NCBI GenBank assembly: GCA_963768775.1
Contig: CAVYIY010000006.1
Span: 310,001 to 374,000 of the forward strand
DNA length: 64,000 nt
Source of the DNA: FEN-33 sp963768775
GTDB lineage: Archaea; Thermoplasmatota; Thermoplasmata; Methanomassiliicoccales; UBA472
Direction of reading: 5' to 3'
Part shown: one piece after another, positions 1 through 10,050 of the stretch
Numbering within the stretch: position 1 is the stretch's first letter
How the letters are laid out: every line of letters starts with the position of its first letter
The notes under the pieces: model-generated
Told to the model about the DNA's origin: nothing
Database searches by the model: none
Seen by the model: the letters and a program-made list of their open reading frames with translations, nothing else
Made by a program: the position numbers and the translations under genes

Positions 1-313
1 TGCCAGGCTCGACCTCCTCCTCCCAATTCAGCGCCTTCTTCTGAAGAGCGTGGAACCTTTCAATTCTCTTTTTGGATTGCCTCAAATCCTCAAGCAACCC
101 TTGGTCGACCTCTGAATAGGCCGCCGCTGTCTGATCTGCTCCCACCTTCAAGCTCGTAAGGCGGATCCTATCATAGCTTTCGGTGAGCTCGAAGAGCGCC
201 TGATCGCCTTGGTCCTTCACCTGCGCGATGATCTTGGAGACAGGCTCTCGGACGTCCTGCAGGTCCGCGCATCTTCTCTTCACCCAATCCTTAGCGTCGA
301 ATTGGCGCCACAT
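1..313 (-). CDS. hisD: Histidinol dehydrogenase, N-terminal part (runs off the left edge)
   Basis: Read on the minus strand from an ATG at 313, 104 codons stay open to the window edge. The product resembles the N-terminus of histidinol dehydrogenase, the cytosolic enzyme that oxidises L-histidinol to histidine in two NAD-dependent steps at the end of histidine synthesis. Visible family features are the KDQGDQAL block (residues 33-40), the following SYDRI segment in place of the usual KFD, the helix RIERFHAL (83-90) and the EVEPG end, where the family has ExxPG. The zinc and catalytic residues lie in the missing part. No strong Shine-Dalgarno precedes the start; an upstream start was not seen. 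The rest of a his operon may lie to the left, which cannot be judged here. Confidence 0.75.
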   Translation of the reverse strand, partial: MWRQFDAKDWVKRRCADLQDVREPVSKIIAQVKDQGDQALFELTESYDRIRLTSLKVGADQTAAAYSEVDQGLLEDLRQSKKRIERFHALQKKALNWEEEVEPG

Positions 314-417
314 CGCTCTTCAAACAGCTCGCCATTACTTCTAGGTTTTTGTCCGAGGATTGAATGCGATGCCTTGCACAAAAAGGTCTATAACCCGCGA
401 TTGCGGTCGGGGCAGGC

Positions 418-699
418 ATGGCAACCAAAGTCAATTGCTCTCATATCCTGGTCAGTACCGAAAGCGAGGCAAAGCAACTAATGCAGCGGATCAAGGCGGG
501 CGAGAACTTCGCCGACCTGGCGAAAAAGGTCTCCAAGTGCCCCTCAGGCAAGAAGGGCGGCGAATTGGGATGGTTCGGGAAGGGGCAGATGGTCCCAGAG
601 TTCGAGAAGGCGGCCTTCGAGAGCGAGAAGGGCAAGATCGTCGGCCCGGTGAAGACGCAATTCGGTTGGCACATCATCAAGATCGTAGATACCCGCTGA
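418..699 (+). CDS. Parvulin-type peptidyl-prolyl cis-trans isomerase
   Basis: This 93-residue protein is a single stand-alone parvulin (PpiC/rotamase) domain. It should catalyse cis-trans isomerisation of prolyl peptide bonds. Seen directly are the family landmarks CSHILV near the start, FADLAKKVSKCPSGKKGGELGWF in the middle (the S-C-P-S..GG-LG-F pattern), and the end GWHIIKI, with both conserved histidines (in SHIL and GWHI). There is no signal peptide or membrane segment, so it is probably cytosolic, like other small archaeal parvulins. The gene is monocistronic: about 100 bases separate it from divergent hisD and 130 bases from the next gene. Nothing is unusual about it. Confidence 0.93.
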   Translation: MATKVNCSHILVSTESEAKQLMQRIKAGENFADLAKKVSKCPSGKKGGELGWFGKGQMVPEFEKAAFESEKGKIVGPVKTQFGWHIIKIVDTR

Positions 700-832
700 A
701 TCCGGCTATTGAGGCGAATGCCCACGCGGCTCAAACCTCTTTCATTCTTCCCTTCGCACAAATGGCCAGGAAGTTTGATAAACCAACCTGACCGATATCG
801 AAACGAATCTCATCTGTCGGGAGGAATGTACC

Positions 833-2021
833 GTGACCGATCAAAACCAGTCGACCCGTATGTGTCCAGGATGTGGAAGGGAGATATCGACCGTTCATGC
901 TTTCTGCCCTTATTGCGGAAAACCCAGAGGACCAGCCGTCTATGGTGACACCGGGAGTTCCTCCGTGCCAATGGGCGAACGTCTATGCCCCGGTTGCGGC
1001 CGGCAGATTCCTGAGGGATTGAGATTCTGCCCCTATTGCGGGAGACCGGGACCTTCAGGTCCGCCCATCGTTGGGTCTTCGGCTCAGCAGAAGAGATTAT
1101 GTCCTGGATGCGGCAGGGAGATACCAGAGGGCCTTGCCTTCTGCCCTTACTGCGGCAGACCGGGACCGAGCGGCCCGGTCCCGATGATGAGCGATGCCGC
1201 CACGTCTGGCCCGCAACCGGTCGCATCTCCAGCGCAGTCTTCATTCTCATCGAGCACAACAGTCACCTGCGTTGCCTGCGGAAAAGTCGTCCCCGACCGG
1301 CTCAACTTCTGCCCCATGTGCGGAAAAGCATCGCCATATGCCCGAACCTCGCCTGGGGAAACGAGCGAAGCTGGCCAAGGCATGGGCAAATGCTTTGGTT
1401 GCGGGCGAGATATTCCGACTGGGTTGAAGTTCTGCCCCTATTGCGGCCGCCCCGACACGGCGCAGGCATCCTCAGGAACGACCACCGCTGCACCACCAGC
1501 CGCAGAACCACAGAAGGGAAGTATGCTGTGCATCGGCTGCGGAAGGGAGATCAGAGAGGGATTGGCGTTTTGTCCCTACTGCGGGAGACCAGCGCCATCA
1601 AGTTCAACTTCCCAGACCGCATCGAGGGCTGAGCCAGGCGCGGTCCAAGCTGGCGACAAGTTAAGATGCATGGGGTGTGGTCGAGAATTCCCCGGGAACC
1701 TCAACTTCTGCCCCTATTGCGGACGAGTGAACATTGCGGGTTCAGTTGCGACGCCCCCGCCCACGGTCGCTTCACCCGAGAAGGGCCCCGAAGCTGCCAT
1801 CAAACAACAACCGGCAACGAAGCTCTGCGTGGGATGCGGAAAGCAAATACCAGAGGGTCTAAAGTTCTGTCCCTACTGCGGAACTCCGGGCCCGACCGGT
1901 CCAGCTCCAGCCGGGGCAACGATGGTCCAGCAACCAGAGACAAGGACATGCCCAGGATGCGGAAGGGAGTATCTCCACGTCGCACAAATTCTGTCCGGAA
2001 TGCGGCAGGGCTAGGGATTAG
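833..2021 (+). CDS. Multi-zinc-ribbon repeat protein (nine repeats, last one frameshifted)
   Basis: The protein is almost entirely a tandem array of short double-CxxC zinc ribbons of the form CxGCGRxIPEGLxFCPYCGRP, joined by Pro/Ser/Thr/Gly/Ala-rich linkers of variable length. Eight intact copies are read in the frame from 833; each has two CxxC knuckles 12 residues apart. In that frame the product stops at 2014 after a ninth first knuckle (TCPGCGRE). One base before 2021 the other frame completes the ninth ribbon (HKFCPECGRARD, stop 2019-2021), so a single extra base around 1969-1972 breaks the last repeat. The ribbons are of the zinc_ribbon_2 (DUF7577-like) kind used for protein or nucleic acid contacts; no catalytic domain or membrane segment is present. 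The start is GTG at 833, preceded by GGAGGAATGTACC. Function unknown; a scaffold or adaptor is a guess. Confidence 0.8.
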
Positions 2022-2178
2022 GAGAGGATAGGCCGAAGATATTGGGTTCTATCTCGGTCATCCAGGGCTCCTGGCCATTTCGAACGGTGCCAACAATCTT
2101 AAGTACAGATAGACTCTATATCGTTGAAATCAGCCTGGGTCAGTGATGGCTGCAGGCAAAGCTTAGGAGGGAAAACGA

Positions 2179-2541
2179 ATGGACCAACAGACACGTATGT
2201 GTACAGGGTGTGGTCGCCAGATACCGGTCGAATACAACGTTTGCCCACACTGCGGACGGCCGCAAAACGTGCCACAATACGGACCCGCACCGGGACAACA
2301 ACCGTATGGACAGCCTTATGCACCACCGCAAGAGCCGCTCGGCGCGCTGAAGTATATCCTATATATAATCTCGTTCTTCAGCATCCTGATCGGGTTCATA
2401 ATGTTCCTTGTTTGGAACAACGACCCGAACCCGGAGAAGAGGCGTGTTGGAAAGAATTGCCTGCTCCTGTCGATCGCTGCAATCGTGCTGGCCGTTCTGT
2501 GCTGGGTCGTTGTCATCATTGCCAGAATCACGATGATGTAG
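2179..2541 (+). CDS. Zinc-ribbon membrane protein with two transmembrane segments
   Basis: This 120-residue protein begins with a single zinc ribbon (CTGCGRQIP...CPHCGRP) that is nearly identical in style to the repeats of the upstream nine-ribbon protein. A Pro/Gln/Tyr-rich linker follows (about residues 33-52), then two hydrophobic segments (about 58-78 and 92-115) separated by a short charged loop NNDPNPEKRR. The architecture, ribbon inside and two-helix hairpin in the membrane, is common among uncharacterised archaeal proteins. A good Shine-Dalgarno (GGAGGGAAAACGA) precedes ATG 2179. The shared ribbon type and tandem position suggest a functional link with the neighbour, but the role is unknown. 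Confidence 0.85.
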   Translation: MDQQTRMCTGCGRQIPVEYNVCPHCGRPQNVPQYGPAPGQQPYGQPYAPPQEPLGALKYILYIISFFSILIGFIMFLVWNNDPNPEKRRVGKNCLLLSIAAIVLAVLCWVVVIIARITMM

Positions 2542-2616
2542 TAGTTTGATACCTTGGCCGACATCTCGATGATATAAACCTCTTATTTTTATCTCCTTTC
2601 TCCATTGGCTATTCTG

Positions 2617-3307
2617 ATGGGACCCCCTCCCGACGTTCTTGGCCAGGCATTGTGGGCCATCGGTTCCGCATTCTGCCATCAGATCCCGGAGCGATCGCTT
2701 TTCCTTGGCGGATACCAGCTACCGGTTTGCGCAAGGGATTTAGGCACGTACTTGGGGTTCTTCGCCATGTCATTATATTACCTGGTTGGAAGGCGGTACC
2801 GGCGTGTTGGGCTTCCTGATCGTCCCATGCTCATTCTCGCGATGATGGGTGTCGGGCTCTTCCTTTTCGACGGTATATCATCGTACCTTGGATTGAGGGA
2901 TACCAGCAATACTCTGCGATTGGGTAGCGGGCTGGCATTCGGGGCTGGGACGTCGATGCTCCTGCTCAGCGTCACTTCCGTGCAGCTCTTCCACGGCAAG
3001 GCGGCTACGGCCACCTTTTGTTGGAGGGATGGATTGATCATCTATCCCCTGCTTGCCCTCGTCGGCCTCGGGCTCCTGACGTTAGATGGAGCTGGCGATG
3101 TATTACGTCACTGCCGTAATCGCGGAGATGGGGCTCTTCGTCATCCTGTTCCTCTTGGCTGCCACGCTCCTTTCTGTTCTAATCCCGAGGTTGGGATTGG
3201 AGACCAGGAGAGTCGCACTTGCGTTCCTCAGTGCGGGACTGGTCATCGTCTTCTTTGCGACGCTATTCGTGCTCCGCTCCCTGGTTTCCATTCCGTTCGC
3301 GGATTGA
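2617..3307 (+). CDS. DUF2085 family membrane protein, one frameshift
   Basis: The product is a predicted multi-spanning membrane protein of the DUF2085 family. Seen in order are the CHQIPERSLFLGGYQLPVC block with its conserved His and two Cys, the CARDLGTYLGF segment, and several hydrophobic helices. The frame used from 2617 goes astray near 3083-3088; the remaining two helices (VTAVIAEMGLFVILFLL and onward) are read one frame over and stop at 3307. A one-base change therefore separates the two halves; joined length is about 230 residues. The ATG at 2617 was chosen because the protein then begins right before the conserved block; an in-frame TTG at 2605 is possible. A second, intact DUF2085 gene lies at 61922. 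Function of the family is not known. Confidence 0.75.
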
Positions 3308-3348
3308 CCTCAGCTGGTTTTTAACCTCAGAGGCCGATTCTGTAACTC

Positions 3349-3985
3349 ATGGTCACGAGGGCAGGTCAATCATACTTGAGGGGAAGAAGGTCGATGCTGC
3401 GTTCGCGGTCCTGTTCATCGTGATGGCATTCGCTTCCGTGCGCTGGGCAGCAATTGCGGAAGATTGGCTGGCTCGGATAGTGTTGCTATGGTCCGTTCCC
3501 GTCGATGCACTCGCGCCTATTCCTTTCTGGTGCGGAAGCCGGCCATGATGCCTACATTGACCAGTGAGGTGCTCGTGCCCTTCCTTTCCTTCTTCAGCCC
3601 CATCTTGATTCTTAATTCGGTGCTTCTGTTCCCGGCTACATATTCGATCCCGTATGGCGCGTTGATCGCTGCACCAGGCGTAGCTTTGTCCATTTGCTCT
3701 CTTGCGTATCTCAAACGCTCATTCGCAATTCTGCCGGCGGTGCGCGATGTCGTTTCGGGTGGCCCATATCGTTTCGTGAGGCATCCTTTGTACCTGGGTG
3801 AGACAATGTACCTGCTAGGCATGATGCTCATCCTTTTCAGCTTGGTCTCGGTCATACTCTTCGTCGCCTCCCTGGTATTGTTGGCGCAACGCATCAGCAT
3901 GGAGGAGAGGAAGCTGATGGCCTGTCCGTCCTACAAGAACTATGCCAAAAGAGTGCGCCATCGACTGATACCATTGGTCTACTAA
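3349..3985 (+). CDS. Isoprenylcysteine carboxyl methyltransferase (ICMT)-like membrane protein, frameshifted
   Basis: The C-terminal two thirds carry the hallmark of the ICMT/PEMT methyltransferase family: GPYRFVRHPLYLGE followed by a long hydrophobic pair of helices, then the RISMEERKL and Y..Y...V.RLIP end. Such integral membrane enzymes transfer a methyl group from S-adenosylmethionine to lipid-like or prenyl-cysteine substrates; the archaeal substrate is unknown. The reading frame is broken. The first helix (VDAAFAVLFIVMAFASV) is read in one frame to about 3530 and the rest in another. That first frame has no usual start codon upstream, so a second slip near 3365-3390 is likely. ATG 3349 lies about 26 bases after a TTTTAA element and could be a leaderless start. 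Confidence 0.65.
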
Positions 3986-4023
3986 GGACTGAGGTTCATG
4001 GATCTTCCAAGAAGCTCATCAGG

Positions 4024-4248
4024 TCATATTTTCGACTTGGAGAACTTCACCGCGACCTTGAAGGCGTTCAGCATGCAAGGCTCGGCGTAGAAGTCCTTAC
4101 GCTCCCTTAATTGAGCATACATTTCGATAGCGTCACGACCAGCAAGGTCATCAGTCGATCTGATGCCAAGGAGGTACAGGCCCTCGGCGGCCTTCTCCGA
4201 GACGCCAGGCAATTTGTGAAGCTCAGCGATCACTGACTCCTTATCCAT
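4024..4248 (-). CDS. Small helix-hairpin-helix protein (Cdd1/pathogenicity-locus family)
   Basis: This 74-residue protein is a helix-hairpin-helix domain: LHKLPGVSEKAAEGLYLLGIRSTDDLAGRD gives the hairpin LPGVSEKAA and a second helix pair, followed by the YAQLRERKDFYAEPCMLNAFKVAVKF segment with a conserved Cys. This is the pattern of the Cdd1 (PF11731) family, small proteins thought to bind nucleic acid through the hairpin. No catalytic domain is attached. A Shine-Dalgarno-like GAGGATGAGGGA lies just before the ATG at 4248. It may be cotranscribed after the fumarase/aspartase-family gene, whose stop lies upstream only 40 bases away. Biological role unknown. Confidence 0.75.
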   Translation of the reverse strand: MDKESVIAELHKLPGVSEKAAEGLYLLGIRSTDDLAGRDAIEMYAQLRERKDFYAEPCMLNAFKVAVKFSKSKI

Positions 4249-4288
4249 TCCCTCATCCTCCGCTATCTTTTTTGCAGGTGCCGCCCGG

Positions 4289-5706
<1,418 letters not shown>

Positions 5707-5710
<4 letters not shown>

Positions 5711-6465
5711 TCTCTTCCCTCTCCTGCTGTTCCGCCCTTTCCTTTGAGCATCTTCCTGGCTTTGCCAATGGCATAGTTCGGCGGCACGCCCTTAGGGCAG
5801 ACCACCGCGCAGTTCGCGTGGAAGCGGCACTCCCACCAACCTGTCGGGCTGTCCGCGCTTCTCAGTCTTCTCGCCCCTTGCGCATCCCTCGGATCGATGA
5901 TGAATCGGTAAAGTTTCGCCAGAGCCGCCGGCCCGAGATAATTCGGATCAGAGCCGTTGATCGGACAGGAAGCGTAGCAAACGGCGCAGAGCACGCAGTT
6001 AGTGAACCGCTCCAGCTCCTTGACCGTCTCTTGCTTCATCAGGTGGTCCGCGCTCCCCATCTCATGCAGGAAGGGGGAGATTTCCGTGTAGGCCTTGAAG
6101 AACGGCCCCATGTCCACCATCAGATCCCTCTGCCTTTCTAGGTTCGGGAGCGGCTCGATGATGATTTCTTTTCCGGCCTCATACCCCCCCTCGGGAATGG
6201 AGACAGACGGAACCAGGTGATTGCGCTCCGGGAGCATCAGTGAGGTCAACTGGGTTCGGCAGGCCAATCGCGGCACCCGATTGATTAGCATCCCGCAGCT
6301 ACCGCATACCGCCCCACGGCAAGAATACCGGAAGCAGAGGGTGTCGTCAAGGTTGTCGTGCACGTAAAGCAGGGCTTCGAGCACGGTCAATCCCGATCTC
6401 TCAGGCACTTCGTAGACCTGGTAGGCCGAACCACTTCCAGATCCCCTCGCCACCCGAAGTCTCAT
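5707..6465 (-). CDS. sdhB: Succinate dehydrogenase / fumarate reductase iron-sulfur subunit
   Basis: This 252-residue protein transfers electrons between the flavoprotein and the quinone or other carrier. Three clusters can be assigned from cysteines: [2Fe-2S] from CFRYSCRGAVCGSCGM (about residues 43-57) with a later Cys at RLACRTQ, then CVLCAVCYASCP and CRFHANCAVVCPKGV for the [4Fe-4S] and [3Fe-4S] or second [4Fe-4S] centre. The size is that of a normal SdhB; there is no fused CCG (HdrB-like) domain as in methanogen TfrB. Its ATG shares one base with the sdhA stop, and its stop overlaps the next gene's start, so the three are translationally coupled. No sdhC/D membrane anchors are next to it. 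Confidence 0.92.
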
Positions 6466-8177
6466 CAGTACCGCCTCTCCTCTACGGGCCAGCGGTCGTG
6501 GAGCACGTTGCTGTAGCTCAAACGGAGCTTCCCGTCGATCATGGTGATATCCGTGTGCTTCAAGAATCGCGAGTCGTCCCTACTGGGATAGTCGGTCCTG
6601 TAGTGGGAGCCGCGGCTCTCCTCCCTGGCCAGGGCACTCATGCAGACGGGGACGGCTATGCTGCACATGTTCTCGAACTCCAACGCTCCGACCAGCGCCT
6701 GGTTGTACTCCTTGCCCTTGTCGCCCATTCCGATCCTTTCCGCACGGTTGGCCAGGCCGTTCACGATCACCATCCCTTCCTTCATCCGTGGGGCGTCACG
6801 GAAGACGCCGAAGTCCAGGAACATCGTGTGCTTCAGCTTCTCCCTCAATTGCGACATCTGCATGCTTTTCGGCGCGCTTCTGATATCGTCCAGCCTGAGT
6901 TGCTGGGAATTGGCCAATACTTTGACGGAACTGTCATCGAAAGGAATCGCGGCTGAGTCCCGGGCCATGTTCTCCCCCGCCCTTCTCCCGAACACCAAGG
7001 TCTCCAACAGCGAGTTCCCTCCCAGCCGGTTGGCTCCATGGACGCTCATGCAAGATGCCTCCCCTGCGGTGTACAGGCCGGCCAGAGCGGTCCTGCAGTC
7101 GACGTCGCAGGCTATCCCTCCCATAGAGTAATGCTGCCCTGGCTGGACCGGTATCGGGGCCATGATCGGATCGACGCCGGCGAAGTCCATGGCGATCTGC
7201 CTGATCCCCGGCAGCCGCTCCATGATCCTCTCCTTCCCTAGATCGCGAAGGTCGAGGTTCACGTATCCGCCGTCTAGCCCTCTGCCCTCGTCTATCTCCC
7301 GTTGGATCGATCGGGCGACGATATCGCGCGGCGCCAGCTCCATGGCTTTCGCAGCGTATCTTGACATGAAACGCTCTCCTTTGGCATTCAGGAGGGTGCC
7401 GCCCTCGCCCCTCGCCGCTTCGGAGATCAGGATGTTGGTGCCGAAGAGCGTGGTGGGGTGGAACTGCACGAACTCCAGGTCCCGGAGCGCGACGCCTGCG
7501 TTCAGCGCCAGGGCCAGGCCGTCCCCGGTGTTGATGTAGGAATTGGTGGAGCGGGAGAATATGCGGCCGTAGCCGCCGGTGGCCAGGAGCAGTGACTTGC
7601 AGGCGAATGCCTCGACCTCGCCTGATGCCATGTCCAGCGCCACCAGGCCGCGGCATCGGCCCCCTTCGACGGCCAGAGAGAGGACGAATCTCTCTTCCAA
7701 GACCTCGATGCCCGCCTGCACTGCCTTCTCGTAGAGAGTGTGGATGAGATTGTGCCCGGTTCGGTCGGCGGCGTAGCAGGTGCGCGGGAAGCCCGCCCCG
7801 CCGAAGGGGCGCTGCGCGATCCTGCCATCGCCGTCGCGAGAGAACGTCGTCCCCCAGGACTCCATTTCCATGACCGCTCTCGACGCATCCTGGCACATGA
7901 ATGCGACCGCGTCCTGGTCCGCTAGATAATCAGACCCCTTAACGGTGTCGTAGGCATGCGCCTCCCAGCTGTCGTCGCCTTGGCTCTTGTTGAAGCCCAA
8001 TGAAGCGTTGATGCCGCCTTGCGCCGCCACCGAATGCGACCGAAGCGGATGGACCTTCGACAGCAAGGCGACGTCCCCTCCGGCGCTGCTTGCCGCCAAG
8101 GCCGCCCTCAGACCAGCAAGCCCGCCCCCAACTATGATCACGTCATGGTGACGCACATCGGTGATATTGACGAGCAA
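6465..8177 (-). CDS. sdhA: Succinate dehydrogenase / fumarate reductase flavoprotein subunit
   Basis: The 570-residue flavoprotein interconverts succinate and fumarate with covalently or tightly bound FAD. It starts with the dinucleotide-binding GGGLAGLRAALAA (residues 16-28), then HSVAAQGGINASLG with the expected FAD-linking His region, GGYGRIFSRST, the substrate segment FVQFHPTTLFG, and the catalytic Arg region of the GQHYSMGGI and ASCMSVHGANRLGGNSLLE blocks. Direction (oxidase or reductase) cannot be told from sequence. It leads a coupled operon with sdhB and the fumarase/aspartase-family gene. The absence of adjacent anchors means either anchors elsewhere or a soluble enzyme of the thiol:fumarate reductase type. 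The next upstream gene, marC, ends 57 bases before the start. Confidence 0.93.
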   Translation of the reverse strand: MLVNITDVRHHDVIIVGGGLAGLRAALAASSAGGDVALLSKVHPLRSHSVAAQGGINASLGFNKSQGDDSWEAHAYDTVKGSDYLADQDAVAFMCQDASRAVMEMESWGTTFSRDGDGRIAQRPFGGAGFPRTCYAADRTGHNLIHTLYEKAVQAGIEVLEERFVLSLAVEGGRCRGLVALDMASGEVEAFACKSLLLATGGYGRIFSRSTNSYINTGDGLALALNAGVALRDLEFVQFHPTTLFGTNILISEAARGEGGTLLNAKGERFMSRYAAKAMELAPRDIVARSIQREIDEGRGLDGGYVNLDLRDLGKERIMERLPGIRQIAMDFAGVDPIMAPIPVQPGQHYSMGGIACDVDCRTALAGLYTAGEASCMSVHGANRLGGNSLLETLVFGRRAGENMARDSAAIPFDDSSVKVLANSQQLRLDDIRSAPKSMQMSQLREKLKHTMFLDFGVFRDAPRMKEGMVIVNGLANRAERIGMGDKGKEYNQALVGALEFENMCSIAVPVCMSALAREESRGSHYRTDYPSRDDSRFLKHTDITMIDGKLRLSYSNVLHDRWPVEERRY

Positions 8178-8234
8178 GCTTGACCCCGAAGGATACTTTG
8201 CATCCTGGCTCTAATATATCTTTGCAGGCCGAGC

Positions 8235-8861
8235 TCAAGCGAGCAGGTGCACCAGATTGGGCAGCAACATCGCCTGGTGTATCTGCATCCAATTGAATGC
8301 CCCGTTGAGGATGTATTCGATTGCCATGGCCGCAATCAGCAGGCCAATGATCTTGGAGAAGATCTCTATCACGTTCGGCCCGACCTTCCTCACTATGAGA
8401 ACGGAGTTGCGCAGGAGGCCCCAGGTGATCGCCAGGGCGATGACGCCAGCTATTAGCGTTATCCAGACCCCCACCGCGCTCACCAGCAGGATGGAAGTGG
8501 TTATCACTCCCGGCCCGGTCAAGATGGGCGTGGCGACGATGACCCAGGCGACGTCGGTCGACCCCTGCCGGGTCAGGCTGAAGCCGAAAATGATCTCGAT
8601 CGCCATGAGGATGAGGACCAGTCCACCGGCGATGCGGAATGCATCGATACTGACGCCGAAAACGGCCAGCAGGTTTGTGCCTATGAGAGTGAAGATGATG
8701 AAGAGGATCGCTGCGACGATTATCGCTCGGTTGGCGGAACGCATCTTCTCCTTGTCGTCGGAGTTCTTCGTCAGGCATATGAAAATCGGCAGGCTGGCGA
8801 ATGGATCGAAGATGAAGAACAGCAGACCTACCGCATACAGCAACGTATCAACGTCCGACAT
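8235..8861 (-). CDS. MarC family integral membrane protein
   Basis: The roughly 208-residue product is a six-helix membrane protein of the MarC family. Diagnostic stretches are FIFDPFASLPIFI near the N-terminus, FRIAGGLVLILMAIEIIFG, and ATPILTGPGVITTSILLV, all typical of the family. Despite the name, MarC proteins are not proven drug-efflux pumps and the transported solute is unknown. The start is uncertain: ATG 8861 (MSDVDTLLYAVG) begins directly before the first helix and is preferred; an in-frame ATG at 8897 would add twelve residues. The gene may be cotranscribed with the downstream sdhA, with a gap of under 60 bases. Confidence 0.88.
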   Translation of the reverse strand: MSDVDTLLYAVGLLFFIFDPFASLPIFICLTKNSDDKEKMRSANRAIIVAAILFIIFTLIGTNLLAVFGVSIDAFRIAGGLVLILMAIEIIFGFSLTRQGSTDVAWVIVATPILTGPGVITTSILLVSAVGVWITLIAGVIALAITWGLLRNSVLIVRKVGPNVIEIFSKIIGLLIAAMAIEYILNGAFNWMQIHQAMLLPNLVHLLA

Positions 8862-9013
8862 CGGCCTGCCCTCGGCCGCAGAAGCAGGCCGGTCCATTTA
8901 ATCCTTACGGAACTGACAGGAGCGCGCACCGGCGACTTGCCAACGACATCAGGCGGTCGTTCCTCTGGGTAAAATACAAATATCATGTCGCAACCTAGCA
9001 ACAGCTGTTGACC

Positions 9014-9448
9014 ATGGCATTGGTAAAGAAGAGATTCTGGCGTTGCCATATCTGCAATGACATCCATTATGGCGATAAGCCACCTGAGACCTGCCCGACC
9101 TGCGGAGCGAAGAACGCTTTTGTATTGTGCGACCGCAACGAAGCGATGCAGGTCATGGCTGCGACGGACTACTCCATCTCATCCTCCGAGGATGTAATCA
9201 AGGCCTGGACCGATCTGACCGCAAAGAGCGAGTTCCATCTGTGGGAGGACTCGGAATCGGTCAAGACGCTGTCCGAAGGGGTTTTGGAGAACAATCGGAA
9301 CAAAGGCCTGAAGTATTGCCCCTGCCGCATCACCACTGGCGATAAAGAGAAGGACCTCAACCTCATATGCCCATGCAATTTCAAGATCCAAAAGACCTGG
9401 AAAGAGTATGGGGAGTGCTGGTGCGGTCTCTTTGTAAGGAGGAAATGA
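9014..9448 (+). CDS. Rubredoxin-domain fused ferredoxin:thioredoxin reductase catalytic subunit
   Basis: The 144-residue protein has two parts. Residues about 1-40 form a rubredoxin-like iron or zinc site (CHIC...CPTCG). The C-terminal part carries the full ferredoxin:thioredoxin reductase (FTR-beta) signature, CPCR, CPC and CWCG (about residues 98-139), which holds a [4Fe-4S] cluster and the active disulfide that reduces thioredoxin by one-electron steps. The rubredoxin domain probably replaces or docks the electron donor, since no variable FTR subunit is present. ATG 9014 is chosen over an in-frame TTG six bases earlier. The stop is one base before the start of a thioredoxin-like gene, making that protein the likely partner. 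Confidence 0.88.
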   Translation: MALVKKRFWRCHICNDIHYGDKPPETCPTCGAKNAFVLCDRNEAMQVMAATDYSISSSEDVIKAWTDLTAKSEFHLWEDSESVKTLSEGVLENNRNKGLKYCPCRITTGDKEKDLNLICPCNFKIQKTWKEYGECWCGLFVRRK

Positions 9449-9449
9449 A

Positions 9450-9746
9450 ATGGCAGATGATAACAACAGACTGATCTGGTTCTTCGGCCGCGAATGCCCG
9501 CATTGCAGGCAGCTGCATCCGGTGGTGGACAAGTTCATGGAGGACACGGGCATCAAGATCGTCAAGCTGGAAGTCTGGCATGACGACAAGAACGCCCAGC
9601 TGATGCGCTCGCATGGCGATGTCATTGCGGACGCCTGCGGCGGTTCTCTGGGCGTTCCCTCGTTCTACAACGAGAAAACGGGGAAGGCGCTCTGCGGTAC
9701 TCGCATCGATGCGGATAAGCTGCAGAAATGGGCGACCGGACAATGA
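9450..9746 (+). CDS. Thioredoxin/glutaredoxin-like protein with a CPHC site
   Basis: This 98-residue protein has a thioredoxin-fold layout: a beta strand, then FGRECPHCRQLHP with the redox motif CPHC at about residues 15-18, and the cis-proline segment GVPSFYN (about 68-74). The CPHC motif is the one found in DsbA, but the protein lacks a signal peptide and is small, so a cytosolic thioredoxin or glutaredoxin role is more likely. A strong Shine-Dalgarno (GTAAGGAGGAAATGAA) overlaps the end of the preceding reductase gene. The one-base spacing between the two genes points to a reductase-substrate pair. Confidence 0.85.
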   Translation: MADDNNRLIWFFGRECPHCRQLHPVVDKFMEDTGIKIVKLEVWHDDKNAQLMRSHGDVIADACGGSLGVPSFYNEKTGKALCGTRIDADKLQKWATGQ

Positions 9747-9764
9747 GACTGTGACGCGACCACG

Positions 9765-10050
9765 ATGCCCACGCTCGTCATCGAAAGGAAGGTGAAAGGA
9801 GGCAAGCTGTTCCGGCTCCGCATCACCAGCTCCGACGAGGCACAGTCCGTTCAACTGACCGGGGATTTCTTCCTGGAACCAGAAGAGGGCATCGACCTGA
9901 TCGAGCGGTGCCTGTCCGATTGCCTAGCCCTCTCTGACGAACGACAAGCGGAACGCGTGTTGTCGGAGAAGATCGCCGAGGTGCACATTCGGATATCCGG
10001 GATTCGAGGTCAGGGACATCATCGGCGCGCTCTGGGAGGCCAAGTCATGA
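9765..10050 (+). CDS. lplB: Lipoate-protein ligase accessory subunit LplB-like, one frameshift
   Basis: The product matches the small accessory domain of lipoate-protein ligase, which in archaea such as Thermoplasma is a separate subunit (LplB) needed by LplA to activate lipoate. The body reads MPTLVIERKVKGGKLFRL, then a segment of acidic helix and VLSEKIAEVHIRISG. In the starting frame the protein runs on past this into nonsense; one base over, VRDIIGALWEAKS ends at a TGA at 10048-10050. A single indel near 10003-10006 therefore separates the two, and the restored length is about 95 residues, normal for the family. The TGA overlaps the lplA start as ATGA. Confidence 0.72.
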
